64,000 nucleotides of DNA, taken from NCBI RefSeq assembly GCF_003217155.1, contig NZ_QJSU01000003.1, positions 186,001 through 250,000 on the forward strand. The letters are read 5' to 3'. Origin of the DNA: Psychrobacter fozii. GTDB taxonomy: Bacteria > Pseudomonadota > Gammaproteobacteria > Pseudomonadales > Moraxellaceae. The position numbers were made by a program, and so were the translations under genes. Positions 27,061 to 35,405 of this stretch are shown piece after piece; positions within the stretch are counted from its first letter, which is position 1, and each line of letters opens with the position of its first letter. The notes under the pieces are model-generated. The model was not told where the DNA came from, did not search any database, and worked only from the letters and a program-made list of their open reading frames with translations.

Positions 27061-27073
27061 GAAACTAAGTTTC
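27061..27073. promoter_or_regulatory. Candidate IclR operator
   Basis: A perfect 6-1-6 inverted repeat, GAAACTAAGTTTC, in the middle of the 26992-27167 spacer between the divergent iclR-type gene and gcdH. IclR proteins bind palindromes of this kind, but the assignment rests only on position and symmetry. Confidence 0.4.
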
Positions 27074-27167
27074 GCACAGCGGAATTATGAAGTCAATAGC
27101 CTATTAATCTAAACCCTTTATTAATCACTATTCGTCGGTCAGGATGACTGATATCAAGGAGCTCCAC

Positions 27168-28352
27168 ATGGCAACATCTACTCGTCCAAGTTTTGATTGG
27201 GAAGACCCATTTTTATTACGTGACCAGCTCACTGATGAAGAACGTATGGTGACAGACAGTGCCCGCCAGTTTTTTCAAAATGAGCTCATGCCAGGCATTT
27301 TAGAGGCCAATCGTCACGAGAATTTTGACCGTAATATCATGCGTCAAATGGGTGAGATGGGTCTGCTTGGTGTGACGATCGAAGGTTATGGCTGTGCTGG
27401 TTTATCGAGCGTTGCCTATGGTCTGATTGCCAAGGAAGTGGAAGCCGTTGATTCGGGTTACCGTTCAGCGATGAGCGTACAGTCAAGCCTAGTGATGCAT
27501 CCTATTTGGGCGTACGGTACTGAAGAGCAGAGAGAGCGTTATTTGCCTAAGCTGGCATCGGGTGAGTATGTTGGCTGCTTTGGTTTGACTGAGCCAGACT
27601 CTGGGTCAGATCCTTCATCGATGTCGACACGTGCGCGTGCTGTGGATGGCGGTTATGAGCTGACGGGCAATAAAATGTGGATTACCAACAGTCCTATCGC
27701 TGATGTGTTTGTCGTTTGGGCAAAAGACGATGCTGGTGAGATTCGTGGTTTTGTTTTAGATAAAGGCATGAAAGGCTTGTCTGCGCCGAAAATCGAAGGC
27801 AAATTTTCACTACGTGCATCAGTCACGGGTGAGATCGTCATGGACAAAGTATTCGTTCCTGAAGCCAATGCTTTCCCAGATATCCGTGGTCTAAAGGGAC
27901 CATTTGGCTGCTTAAATAAAGCCCGCTATGGTATCGCATGGGGTTCGATGGGAGCAGCAGAATTTTGCTGGAAAGCTGCTCGTCAATACACGTTAGATCG
28001 TAAGCAGTTTGGTCGTCCGCTCGCGGCAACGCAGCTCGTGCAGTTGAAGCTTGCCAATATGCAGACAGAAATTACTTTAGGTCTACAAGCCGCGCTACGT
28101 GTGGGTCGTCTGATGGACGAAGACAATGCCGCACCTGAGATGATTTCACTTATTAAACGTAATAACTGCGGTAAAGCACTGGATATCGCACGTATTTCTC
28201 GTGACATGCATGGCGGTAATGGTATCTCTGATGAGTTCCATGTTATCCGTCACGTCATGAACTTAGAGGCTGTTAATACTTATGAAGGGACACATGATAT
28301 CCATGCGCTTATCTTAGGTCGTGCGCAGACAGGTATTCAAGCGTTCTTTTAA
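27168..28352 (+). CDS. gcdH: Glutaryl-CoA dehydrogenase
   Basis: An FAD enzyme that oxidises and decarboxylates glutaryl-CoA to crotonyl-CoA in lysine, tryptophan and glutarate catabolism. The 394-aa protein has the acyl-CoA dehydrogenase motifs [17 protein letters not shown] and MWITNSP. The C-terminal [15 protein letters not shown] carries the catalytic glutamate in the context typical of glutaryl-CoA dehydrogenases. I start at ATG 27168, which has AAGGAG 7 bases upstream; an ATG at 27144 would add eight residues without a site. The CoA-transferase gene is next on the same strand, separated by two hairpins. Confidence 0.93.
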   Translation: MATSTRPSFDWEDPFLLRDQLTDEERMVTDSARQFFQNELMPGILEANRHENFDRNIMRQMGEMGLLGVTIEGYGCAGLSSVAYGLIAKEVEAVDSGYRSAMSVQSSLVMHPIWAYGTEEQRERYLPKLASGEYVGCFGLTEPDSGSDPSSMSTRARAVDGGYELTGNKMWITNSPIADVFVVWAKDDAGEIRGFVLDKGMKGLSAPKIEGKFSLRASVTGEIVMDKVFVPEANAFPDIRGLKGPFGCLNKARYGIAWGSMGAAEFCWKAARQYTLDRKQFGRPLAATQLVQLKLANMQTEITLGLQAALRVGRLMDEDNAAPEMISLIKRNNCGKALDIARISRDMHGGNGISDEFHVIRHVMNLEAVNTYEGTHDIHALILGRAQTGIQAFF

Positions 28353-28393
28353 GCGTTTTTAGCTAATAGTTTTTGGTACAACTGTATTTTATG

Positions 28394-28450
28394 ACGTACG
28401 TTACTGCTTAGCTTTTTATCAAAAGAGCATTAACAGTAGCGTACGTTTTT
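28394..28450 (+). terminator. Terminator-like hairpin after gcdH
   Basis: Stem ACGTACGTTACTG (28394-28406) with CAGTAGCGTACGT (28434-28446), one G-T pair, with an AT-rich loop that can itself fold, followed by TTTTT. It lies about 40 bases after the gcdH stop. Confidence 0.7.
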
Positions 28451-28453
28451 CAG

Positions 28454-28504
28454 TTGTTCTTCATGATTTAACGGTTAAATAGCTAAATCATGAAGAACAA
28501 TTTT
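28454..28504 (+). promoter_or_regulatory. Second hairpin, 17-bp perfect inverted repeat before the CoA-transferase gene
   Basis: TTGTTCTTCATGATTTA (28454-28470) and its exact complement at 28484-28500, with a 13-base loop and then TTTT. It ends about 40 bases before the next start. It could be a second terminator, an attenuator or an mRNA processing and stability element. The perfect symmetry also allows a protein-binding site. Confidence 0.6.
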
Positions 28505-28540
28505 ATGATTGAAAAATACGCAACACAATAAGGGAATATT

Positions 28541-29749
28541 ATGACTGATATGGCTAAAATGCCAGAGGGCGCATTGCATGGTATCAAGGTGCTTGATTTG
28601 TCGAGAGTGCTGGCTGGCCCTTCTTGTACTCAAGTACTTGCTGATCTTGGTGCCGAAGTCATCAAGGTTGAGCGTCCTCATATCGGTGATGAAACGCGTC
28701 ATTGGGCACCGCCAACATTCAGCGATGACACCTCCGCTTATTACGCTACTATTAACCGCAATAAAAAATCGCTGACAGTTGATATCACTACGCCAACAGG
28801 GCAGACAATCATTAAGCAGCTAATCGCTGAGAGTGATATTTTGGTTGAGAACTTCAAAGTCGGTGGTCTGAAAAAATACGGCTTAGATTATGACAGTCTA
28901 AAACAAGACAATCCACGACTGATTTATGCGTCATTGACAGGGTTCGGGCAGACAGGTCCTGACGCCAAGCGCCCCGGTTATGACTATATTATCCAAGGGC
29001 TTTCAGGTCTGATGAGTATCACGGGCCCTAGTGATGGCGAACCGCACAAAGTTGGCGTCGCAGTGGTCGATTTGTTTGCAGGTTTACAGCTGACGATTGG
29101 TATTCAGGCGGCACTGCTGGCGCGTCAAAATACTGGTGTTGGACAACACGTCGATGTGGCGTTGCTCGACAGTGCGCTTGCCATGCTGGCCAATGTCGGT
29201 ATGAATCATTTGGCATCAGACAAAGTGCCACCCAGACTGGGCAATCAGCACCCCAATATCGTACCTTATCAAGTGTTTGCAGGTCAGGGCGAGCAGCATT
29301 TTATTTTAGCCTGTGGTAATGACAGTCAGTTTGCCAAACTGTGTGACGTACTCGCAGTTGATTGGTATACCGATGAGCGTTTTACGACCAATCCACAACG
29401 CGTTGCCAATCGAGGATTGTTGTGCAGCGATCTGACTAAGCATTTTGCCAAGCAACCTCGCACCTATTGGCTAGAGGTTTTAGATCAAGCAGGCATTCCA
29501 TGCGGTGCGATTCATAACGTGGCTGAGGCCTTGGCCATGCCGCAAGCTCAAGCCCGTGAGATGATCGTTAATTTCACCGAGCAAGGCAGTCCAGTCAGAG
29601 CACTTGGCAATCCTATTAAGTTGTCTGCATCACCGGTCACTTACCGTACGCCACCACCGCAGTTGAGCGAGCATACTGACAGTACGTTGGTAAATTTAGG
29701 CTATGATAAGGCTACGATAGCCAAGCTAAAAGCCGATGGGATTGTTTAG
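28541..29749 (+). CDS. CaiB/BaiF CoA-transferase, probable succinyl-CoA:glutarate CoA-transferase
   Basis: A 402-aa class III CoA-transferase. Signatures are HGIKVLDLSRVLAGPSCTQ, LGAEVIKVERP, YYATINRNKKSL, ENFKVGGLKKYGLDY and the region KVGVAVVDLFAGLQ, which holds the catalytic aspartate. Pairing with gcdH suggests that it activates glutarate to glutaryl-CoA (SUGCT-like role, inferred from the neighbour). The ATG has AAGGG 8 bases upstream. Another acyl substrate is possible. Confidence 0.85.
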   Translation: MTDMAKMPEGALHGIKVLDLSRVLAGPSCTQVLADLGAEVIKVERPHIGDETRHWAPPTFSDDTSAYYATINRNKKSLTVDITTPTGQTIIKQLIAESDILVENFKVGGLKKYGLDYDSLKQDNPRLIYASLTGFGQTGPDAKRPGYDYIIQGLSGLMSITGPSDGEPHKVGVAVVDLFAGLQLTIGIQAALLARQNTGVGQHVDVALLDSALAMLANVGMNHLASDKVPPRLGNQHPNIVPYQVFAGQGEQHFILACGNDSQFAKLCDVLAVDWYTDERFTTNPQRVANRGLLCSDLTKHFAKQPRTYWLEVLDQAGIPCGAIHNVAEALAMPQAQAREMIVNFTEQGSPVRALGNPIKLSASPVTYRTPPPQLSEHTDSTLVNLGYDKATIAKLKADGIV

Positions 29750-29945
29750 TCATTCTAAGTGTCTATTTTTAACAATAAAATGGCAAAAAATAGTCTTGCC
29801 TCCTTCTGTTAGTATTGGCGCAGTTTTAGTTATTAGCAGTGTTTATTTGTGAATGTTCAACACGCTTTAATATCAGTAATGCCAAACACTGAAAATAAAA
29901 TAGAATGTCTCAAACATGATGGTGTCCAACAAAGGAGTGTTAAAT

Positions 29946-31016
29946 ATGAAGATCTATAGTCATGAAAATTTAAGTCTGCATAGACCGCTGCCATATTTTT
30001 CTTATGGAAAGATGCATGAGCCGTTAGAGATACCAGAACGTATGGTTGAGTTTTTGAAAGCGCCAGCAGCATTGGGCTTAGAGGTGACGACTGCTATCGA
30101 TGTTGGCATCACGCCAATATTAGCGGTACATGATTTTGGTTATGTTGAGTTTCTTAAGCATGGCTATGATGAATGGATGGCAGTAGAGGAAGACTTGGGT
30201 GCGCAGGTGCAAACAGGGATTTTTGTACCTTATGACAATCCTGGTATTGGAATTATGGCAAAAGCAGCTAAGTATCAAGCAGATGATAGTGCGCCAATCA
30301 GTGAGCACTCTTGGACCTCTATCTATTGGTCGGCACAGACTGCGCTCAATGCAGCTGAAGCACTGTTAAATGATGAGAAGCCAGAGACAGAGCGTGCCGA
30401 CAGTCATATACAGCTTTGCTTTTCACGGCCGCCTGGTCATCATGCTCGAAAAAGTGCTGCGGGTGGATTTTGTTATCTGAATAACGCCGCCATCATCGCT
30501 GAACATCTACGCCAGAAATATAAAAAAATCGCCATTATCGATACCGACATGCACCACGGACAGGGTATCCAAGAAATATTCTACGACCGTAAAGACGTGC
30601 TATATACATCGGTACATGGCGACCCCGTTAACTTCTATCCCGCAGTGACAGGGCACGCGTTTGAAAAAGGTGTAGGCGAAGGTGAGGGTTACAACATCAA
30701 TTTCCCAATGCCACATGGCACCGATGAAGCGGGATTTTTTGAGTATGTTGATAAGTCCATCGAGGCAGTGACACTATTTGACCCTGATATTATCGTTCAT
30801 GTTTTGGGGTTTGATGTTTATGAAAATGACCCAGAAGCGAGATGCGCCGTGAGTACGGAAGGCTTCAAGGTGTTGGCACAAAAGATGAAAGCACTAAATA
30901 AGCCATTGATTGTCTTAGTCGAGGGTGGTTATTACATTCAAAAGCTCAATGACAATTTGCAAGCATTTTTATCGGGGCTTATCTCAGAAGACAACAGTAA
31001 TAGCCAGCTGACATAA
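29946..31016 (+). CDS. Histone deacetylase family protein, probable acetylpolyamine amidohydrolase
   Basis: A zinc-dependent deacetylase of the arginase-deacetylase fold, 356 aa. Motifs are SRPPGHHARKSAAGGFCYLNN (paired His of the active site), IIDTDMHHGQGIQEIFY (Asp and His metal ligands), HVLGFDVYENDP and the late EGGYYI. Bacterial relatives include acetylpolyamine amidohydrolases, which free putrescine, spermidine or cadaverine from acetyl forms. That function suits the polyamine genes that follow. I start at ATG 29946, which follows AAAGGAG by 8 bases; ATGs at 29916 and 29919 have no site. Confidence 0.85.
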   Translation: MKIYSHENLSLHRPLPYFSYGKMHEPLEIPERMVEFLKAPAALGLEVTTAIDVGITPILAVHDFGYVEFLKHGYDEWMAVEEDLGAQVQTGIFVPYDNPGIGIMAKAAKYQADDSAPISEHSWTSIYWSAQTALNAAEALLNDEKPETERADSHIQLCFSRPPGHHARKSAAGGFCYLNNAAIIAEHLRQKYKKIAIIDTDMHHGQGIQEIFYDRKDVLYTSVHGDPVNFYPAVTGHAFEKGVGEGEGYNINFPMPHGTDEAGFFEYVDKSIEAVTLFDPDIIVHVLGFDVYENDPEARCAVSTEGFKVLAQKMKALNKPLIVLVEGGYYIQKLNDNLQAFLSGLISEDNSNSQLT

Positions 31017-31064
31017 TCAATCTAACTTAAAGCTCAGTAGAGTTAGAATTAAAGTAAATCGATA

Positions 31065-31094
31065 GCAGGGTTTGTCTGTCGTAACAGACCCTGC
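31065..31094. terminator. Hairpin between the deacetylase and the second iclR gene
   Basis: Stem GCAGGGT with ACCCTGC and an inner CTGT-ACAG pair. It sits between convergent genes. There is no good T run, so its strength as a terminator is doubtful. Confidence 0.45.
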
Positions 31095-31111
31095 ATCTAT
31101 ACTTTTATACT

Positions 31112-31876
31112 TTATGAATGAGTAATCAACCCCAAACGCTGTTCAATTTGCTCAGCCAATTCAATCAATACCGCACTCACTTCCTCACGTCTAATCTCAT
31201 ACTCTCCCTGCAAAAAACTTACCGCCATACCAGCAATTGCAATACCTGATGCATTACGAATGTATGTGCCCAAGCAATACATGCCGTCACGTAGCTGTCC
31301 ATCGTCCAGTGAGATACGACTCTCATGAATATCGTTAAGTTCAGTAGCCAAGCAGTCAAAGTTATCGACTCCATTTTGAGTGATTGGCGTAGGAAATACC
31401 CCTTCGTACAATGAATGAATAGCATCCATCGTCAAGGTGGATAGCATGGCTTTGCCCGTGGCAGAAAACACCGCAGGTACACGCACACCTGCACGGAAAG
31501 TAAAGCCGAGCGGGGCGGGTGATTCATGGCACGCCAAAAATACCACTTCTCCCAAGTCCAGTTTTGACAACGTCACAGTATGCTGCAGCAGCACAGGATA
31601 TTGCATAATAAGGTCTTTAAATAACTGAATGACCCCTTGCTGCTGCTCGTACTTGCCCGCCCAGTACATTAGATATGAGCCCAGATGAAAACGACTATCA
31701 GCATCTTTATAAATAACGTGTTTGCTTAATAGGCTTTGCAAAATATTGTGGGTAGAGCTGCGAGGCAGTTCAAGCTGCTTAGCAATATGAGCAGCAGTCA
31801 GTGGTTGAGGGCTGTCAGTAATTAAATCTAAAATCTGAAACGTTTTGTCCAAGGCTGGAACGGCAGTTGTGCTCAT
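31112..31876 (-). CDS. IclR-family transcriptional regulator, divergent from gabD
   Basis: A 254-aa regulator. The helix-turn-helix is at residues 8-60 (ALDKTFQILDLI, LPRSSTHNILQSLL) and the effector domain has RVPAVFSATGKAML and GIAIAGMAVSF. It is divergent from gabD (244 bases to the chosen gabD start), so it likely controls the GABA genes. An inverted repeat ATTGTT...AACAAT (32000-32024) in that spacer is a possible site. The inducer cannot be told; GABA or succinate semialdehyde are guesses from the neighbours. Confidence 0.87.
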   Translation of the reverse strand: MSTTAVPALDKTFQILDLITDSPQPLTAAHIAKQLELPRSSTHNILQSLLSKHVIYKDADSRFHLGSYLMYWAGKYEQQQGVIQLFKDLIMQYPVLLQHTVTLSKLDLGEVVFLACHESPAPLGFTFRAGVRVPAVFSATGKAMLSTLTMDAIHSLYEGVFPTPITQNGVDNFDCLATELNDIHESRISLDDGQLRDGMYCLGTYIRNASGIAIAGMAVSFLQGEYEIRREEVSAVLIELAEQIEQRLGLITHS

Positions 31877-32120
31877 AAAGTAACCAAAAAGTGAAGTGAG
31901 GGAAACATAATTAGGATAATAGCAAAAATTTCAATTAAAAAAGGAATAAGGGTTGCAAAGTGTCTCGTATCATTCCTATAATGATGTCTCACATATGGAA
32001 TTGTTGTACAGTATATTGAACAATAAGTCGTTTATCAATAACTGTTTTACTCCTCTATCAAGTGGTCATCTTATTAAGAGTTATAAATTGGCAATGAGCT
32101 TGCCGACAAGGAGCATTACT

Positions 32121-33593
32121 ATGACAAAGCCCACATCAAATATAAAATTATCCAATTCAGATTTGCTTAAACAACAGTGTCTAACCAAAGACGGTTGGCA
32201 TGGTTCTAGCGATGCCGCGACCCTCGATGTAACCAACCCTTTTAATGATGAACTCATTGGCACAGTGCCAAGCCTCACCACCGAAGACGTCAATGACGCT
32301 GTTGCCTATTCTCATGAAGCGCAAATTGTTTGGGCAGCCAAGACTGCAAAAGAGCGTTCAGAGCTATTGCAAAAATGGGCAGACCTCATCGACGCCAATA
32401 AAGAAGATCTCGCTATCATCATGACGGCCGAGCAAGGTAAGCCCTTAACTGAATCACGCGGCGAAATTGGTTATGCCAATAGCTTCATTCGTTGGTTTGC
32501 AGAAGAAGGTAAGCGTGTCTATGGCGACGTAATTCCTGCCAATAGCACACAGCTACGTCACGTCGTGCTCAAACAGCCAGTCGGTGTTTGCGCTGCTATT
32601 ACGCCTTGGAACTTTCCAGCAGCGATGATTACCCGTAAAGCCGCCCCTGCATTGGCAGCTGGCTGTACGATTATTATCAAACCTGCGACTGAAACGCCAT
32701 TTTCTGCATTGGCACTGGGTGCATTAGCAGAAGAAGCGGGTATTCCAGCAGGTGTTATACAGGTAGTGACTGGAAAATCTTCGGTGATTGGTGAAATCCT
32801 AACGGGTGATGCACGTATTCATAAGCTGTCATTTACAGGTTCTACGGAAGTGGGTCGTACGTTGATGGCTCAGTGTGCACCAACCATCAAAAAACTGTCG
32901 TTAGAGCTAGGTGGTAATGCCCCGTTTATCGTCTTTGATGATGCAGATCTTGAAAAAGCAGCGACAGGTCTTATCGCGTCTAAATATCGTAATGCTGGTC
33001 AGACTTGTGTTTGCGCTAACCGTGTCTATGTCCAAGACAGTATCAAAGATGAGTTTTTAGACATATTTGTCAAAAAAGTCGCCGAGCTAAACGTCGGTAA
33101 CGGTATGGATGAAGGCGTCGATATCGGTCCTCTCATCAATAAAAAAGCCCTAGATAAAGTACAAGCGCTACTCAAAGATGCATTAGATAAAGGTGCAAAG
33201 CTTATCACTGGTGGTAGCACTAACAGTGCCTCAGAGCTGGCATACAATCCGACCGTTATTACGGATATCAGTAGTGATATGGATATCGCTTCTGAAGAAA
33301 TTTTTGGCCCTATCGCTACCATCTTTACCTTCAAAGATGAAGCAGAAGTTATTCGTGCTGCTAACGATACTATCTATGGCTTAGCGGCTTATTTCTACAG
33401 TAGTGATTATGCTCGCTCATGGCGTGTGACGGAAGGCTTGGAGTACGGAATCATCGGTCATAACACTGGTCTGATTTCTACAGAAGTAGCACCGTTTGGT
33501 GGTGTGAAGCAATCAGGCTTTGGTCGTGAAGGCTCAAAATACGGTATCGAAGATTACGTAGTAACCAAGTACTGGTGTTCTGACGTTAGCTAA
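32121..33593 (+). CDS. gabD: Succinate-semialdehyde dehydrogenase
   Basis: Oxidises succinate semialdehyde to succinate, the last step from GABA to the TCA cycle. The 490-aa protein has the GabD features GVCAAITPWNFPAAMITRK, FTGSTEVGRTLM, LELGGNAPFIVFDDAD (catalytic Glu) and NAGQTCVCANR (catalytic Cys296). I start at ATG 32121, with AAGGAG 7 bases upstream. The frame is open a further 56 codons, but that part is not aldehyde-dehydrogenase-like. gabT follows on the same strand, 212 bases away. Confidence 0.95.
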   Translation: MTKPTSNIKLSNSDLLKQQCLTKDGWHGSSDAATLDVTNPFNDELIGTVPSLTTEDVNDAVAYSHEAQIVWAAKTAKERSELLQKWADLIDANKEDLAIIMTAEQGKPLTESRGEIGYANSFIRWFAEEGKRVYGDVIPANSTQLRHVVLKQPVGVCAAITPWNFPAAMITRKAAPALAAGCTIIIKPATETPFSALALGALAEEAGIPAGVIQVVTGKSSVIGEILTGDARIHKLSFTGSTEVGRTLMAQCAPTIKKLSLELGGNAPFIVFDDADLEKAATGLIASKYRNAGQTCVCANRVYVQDSIKDEFLDIFVKKVAELNVGNGMDEGVDIGPLINKKALDKVQALLKDALDKGAKLITGGSTNSASELAYNPTVITDISSDMDIASEEIFGPIATIFTFKDEAEVIRAANDTIYGLAAYFYSSDYARSWRVTEGLEYGIIGHNTGLISTEVAPFGGVKQSGFGREGSKYGIEDYVVTKYWCSDVS

Positions 33594-33607
33594 TATAGTC
33601 ATTCCAC

Positions 33608-33624
33608 TATATTGAATCGATTAT
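33608..33624 (-). repeat. Remnant of the dispersed repeat
   Basis: TATATTGAATCGATTAT matches 16 of 17 bases of 13659-13675, the end of the 46-bp repeat. It lies just after gabD. The rest of the unit is absent. Downstream, GGTACT...AGTACC (33674-33694) is a small separate inverted repeat. Confidence 0.5.
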
Positions 33625-33709
33625 ATAACGATCGCTAAAACGTAATACCCATTTTAATGGTAGCCATTGTGATGGTACTAATGATATGAGTACCAATTGC
33701 AATGACATC

Positions 33710-33769
33710 GATAGTAATAATATTGATAGTAATAATATTGATAGTAATAATATTGATAGTAATGAATTT
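33710..33769 (+). repeat. 15-bp tandem repeat before gabT
   Basis: Three exact copies of GATAGTAATAATATT (33710-33754) and a fourth, diverged copy (33755-33769), ending 36 bases before the gabT start. The tract is very AT-rich. It lies in the gabD-gabT spacer, so it is probably part of the gabT leader. Copy number could vary between strains. Confidence 0.85.
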
Positions 33770-33805
33770 AATACAACCAACACCACATGAAAAAAGGACA
33801 TTCTG

Positions 33806-35080
33806 ATGACCACGAACACCCAAACCACTAACGAAGCATTACTTGCCCGCCGTAAAGCTGTTTTACCTACCGGCCTTGGTATCGCGTTTCCTATCTTTGC
33901 CGAAAGAGCAAAAAACTCAGAGATTTGGGACGTTGAAGGCAATCGTTATATTGATTTTATTGGTGGTATCTCGGTATTAAATACTGGTCATAGTCATCCA
34001 AAGATTACCCAACGTGTGCATGAGCAAGTCGACAAATTCACGCACACTGCTGCACAAATTGTTAGTTATGAAAGTTATGTCGATCTTGCAGAAAAACTGT
34101 GTGAAAAAGCACCTATCAGTGGTCCAACCAAAGCATTGTTTTTGACCACTGGTGCTGAAGCCGTCGAAAACTGCATCAAGATCGCTCGTGCGAAAACCCG
34201 TCGCCCAGGCATCATCTCTTTCGTTGGTGGCTGGCATGGTCGCACCATGATGTGCATGAGCCTAACTGGTAAAGTATTGCCGTACAAAAAGAACTTTGGC
34301 CCAATGCCTGGTCCTGTCTTCCATGCATTGTTCCCTGCCGAAGAGTTAAACATCACAGAAGCACAGGCACTGCATAGCCTTGATATGATTTTCCAAGCCG
34401 ACATCGATCCAAGCGAAGTAGCGGCAATGATTATTGAGCCTATTCAAGGCGAGGGTGGTTTCCATCAAGTAACACCATCATTTGCCAAAGCATTACGTGA
34501 GATTTGTGATGAGCATGGCATTGTCTTGATTTTTGATGAAGTCCAGTGTGGCTTTGCCAGAACGGGTACTTTGTTTGCAGGCGAGCAGTTAGGTGTGGAG
34601 CCAGACTTGATGACCACGGCTAAGAGTTTGGCTGGTGGCTATCCTGTATCAGCAGTTATTGGTCGTGCCGACATTATGGATGCACCGCAAGTAGGTGGTT
34701 TGGGTGGTACGTATTCTGGTAGCCCGATTGCGTTGGCGGCAGCATTGGCTGTCATAGAAGTGATTGAAGAAGAAAACTTGCTTGAGCGTAGTGTCGTGAT
34801 TGGCGATACCATTGCCGAATTTTTAAAAGGCTTAAATCTAAGCAGTATTGGTCATATTCGTTATAAAGGTGCCATGCTAGCATTTGATTTGGTTGATAGC
34901 GAAGGCAAGCCAGACGCTGCTGCCACTGCTAATCTTAAACAGAAATCTTTTGAGCAAGGCTTGCTACTAGCGTCTTGCGGTATGTATGGCAATGCGATCC
35001 GCGTAATGGTGCCATTGACAGTTGAAGATGAAATCCTACAAGAAGGCCTTGATATCATTGGTGGTATATTAACTGCTTAA
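33806..35080 (+). CDS. gabT: 4-aminobutyrate aminotransferase
   Basis: A PLP enzyme that moves the amino group of GABA to 2-oxoglutarate and gives succinate semialdehyde. The 424-aa protein matches GabT: FPIFAERAKNSEIWDVEGN, FLTTGAEAVENCIKIAR, FDEVQCGFARTGTLFA and the PLP lysine in TTAKSLAGGYPVSAV. AAAAAGGA precedes the ATG. It forms a unit with gabD and ends in a strong terminator. A role with 5-aminovalerate is also possible for this family and would link it to the gcdH branch. Confidence 0.94.
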   Translation: MTTNTQTTNEALLARRKAVLPTGLGIAFPIFAERAKNSEIWDVEGNRYIDFIGGISVLNTGHSHPKITQRVHEQVDKFTHTAAQIVSYESYVDLAEKLCEKAPISGPTKALFLTTGAEAVENCIKIARAKTRRPGIISFVGGWHGRTMMCMSLTGKVLPYKKNFGPMPGPVFHALFPAEELNITEAQALHSLDMIFQADIDPSEVAAMIIEPIQGEGGFHQVTPSFAKALREICDEHGIVLIFDEVQCGFARTGTLFAGEQLGVEPDLMTTAKSLAGGYPVSAVIGRADIMDAPQVGGLGGTYSGSPIALAAALAVIEVIEEENLLERSVVIGDTIAEFLKGLNLSSIGHIRYKGAMLAFDLVDSEGKPDAAATANLKQKSFEQGLLLASCGMYGNAIRVMVPLTVEDEILQEGLDIIGGILTA

Positions 35081-35173
35081 TTTGAACAGCAATGTTTTAA
35101 AGGCAGTTATTTAAAAGCAATGGTAAGCCTGTCCTGAGAGTAATTAAGAGTACTTACTCTGAGTGATTGAATG

Positions 35174-35213
35174 AATAACGGCGCCTTGCATGACAAGCCG
35201 CCGTTATTTTTTT
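35174..35213 (+). terminator. Rho-independent terminator after gabT
   Basis: Stem AATAACGGCG with CGCCGTTATT, extended by CTTG-CAAG, followed by TTTTTTT. It lies about 95 bases after the gabT stop. Confidence 0.87.
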
Positions 35214-35281
35214 GAGCGGGCTTTTATTATGACCGAAATACAAGGTCAATACAGGGAATGAATAAAGCGATTTAACCCCAT

Positions 35282-35372
35282 TCATAGGTGTGCCCTATGA
35301 GAGGGTAAGTACGGAAAATAACGATAATGGGCTATGCCCGAACACACTAAAGCCAGTTTAGCTTTGACGGGT
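35282..35372 (+). promoter_or_regulatory. Structured leader upstream of the permease gene
   Basis: Three short hairpins in a row: TCATAGG with CCTATGA, GGGC with GCCC, and CCCG...AAAGC with GCTTT...CGGG. They lie between the gabT terminator and the permease start. They do not match any riboswitch I know, so this is only a structured stretch of possible regulatory value. Confidence 0.35.
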
Positions 35373-35405
35373 TAATCTGGGTGACACATAGACAAGGAGT
35401 AAGTT

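Noticed and set aside
31953-32120. An N-terminal extension of GabD of 56 residues.
   Set aside because: It has no aldehyde dehydrogenase similarity, and AAGGAG lies in the right place for the ATG at 32121.
35282-35372. The leader of the permease as a guanidine or other known riboswitch.
   Set aside because: The conserved loop sequences of those classes are not present; only short stems are seen.
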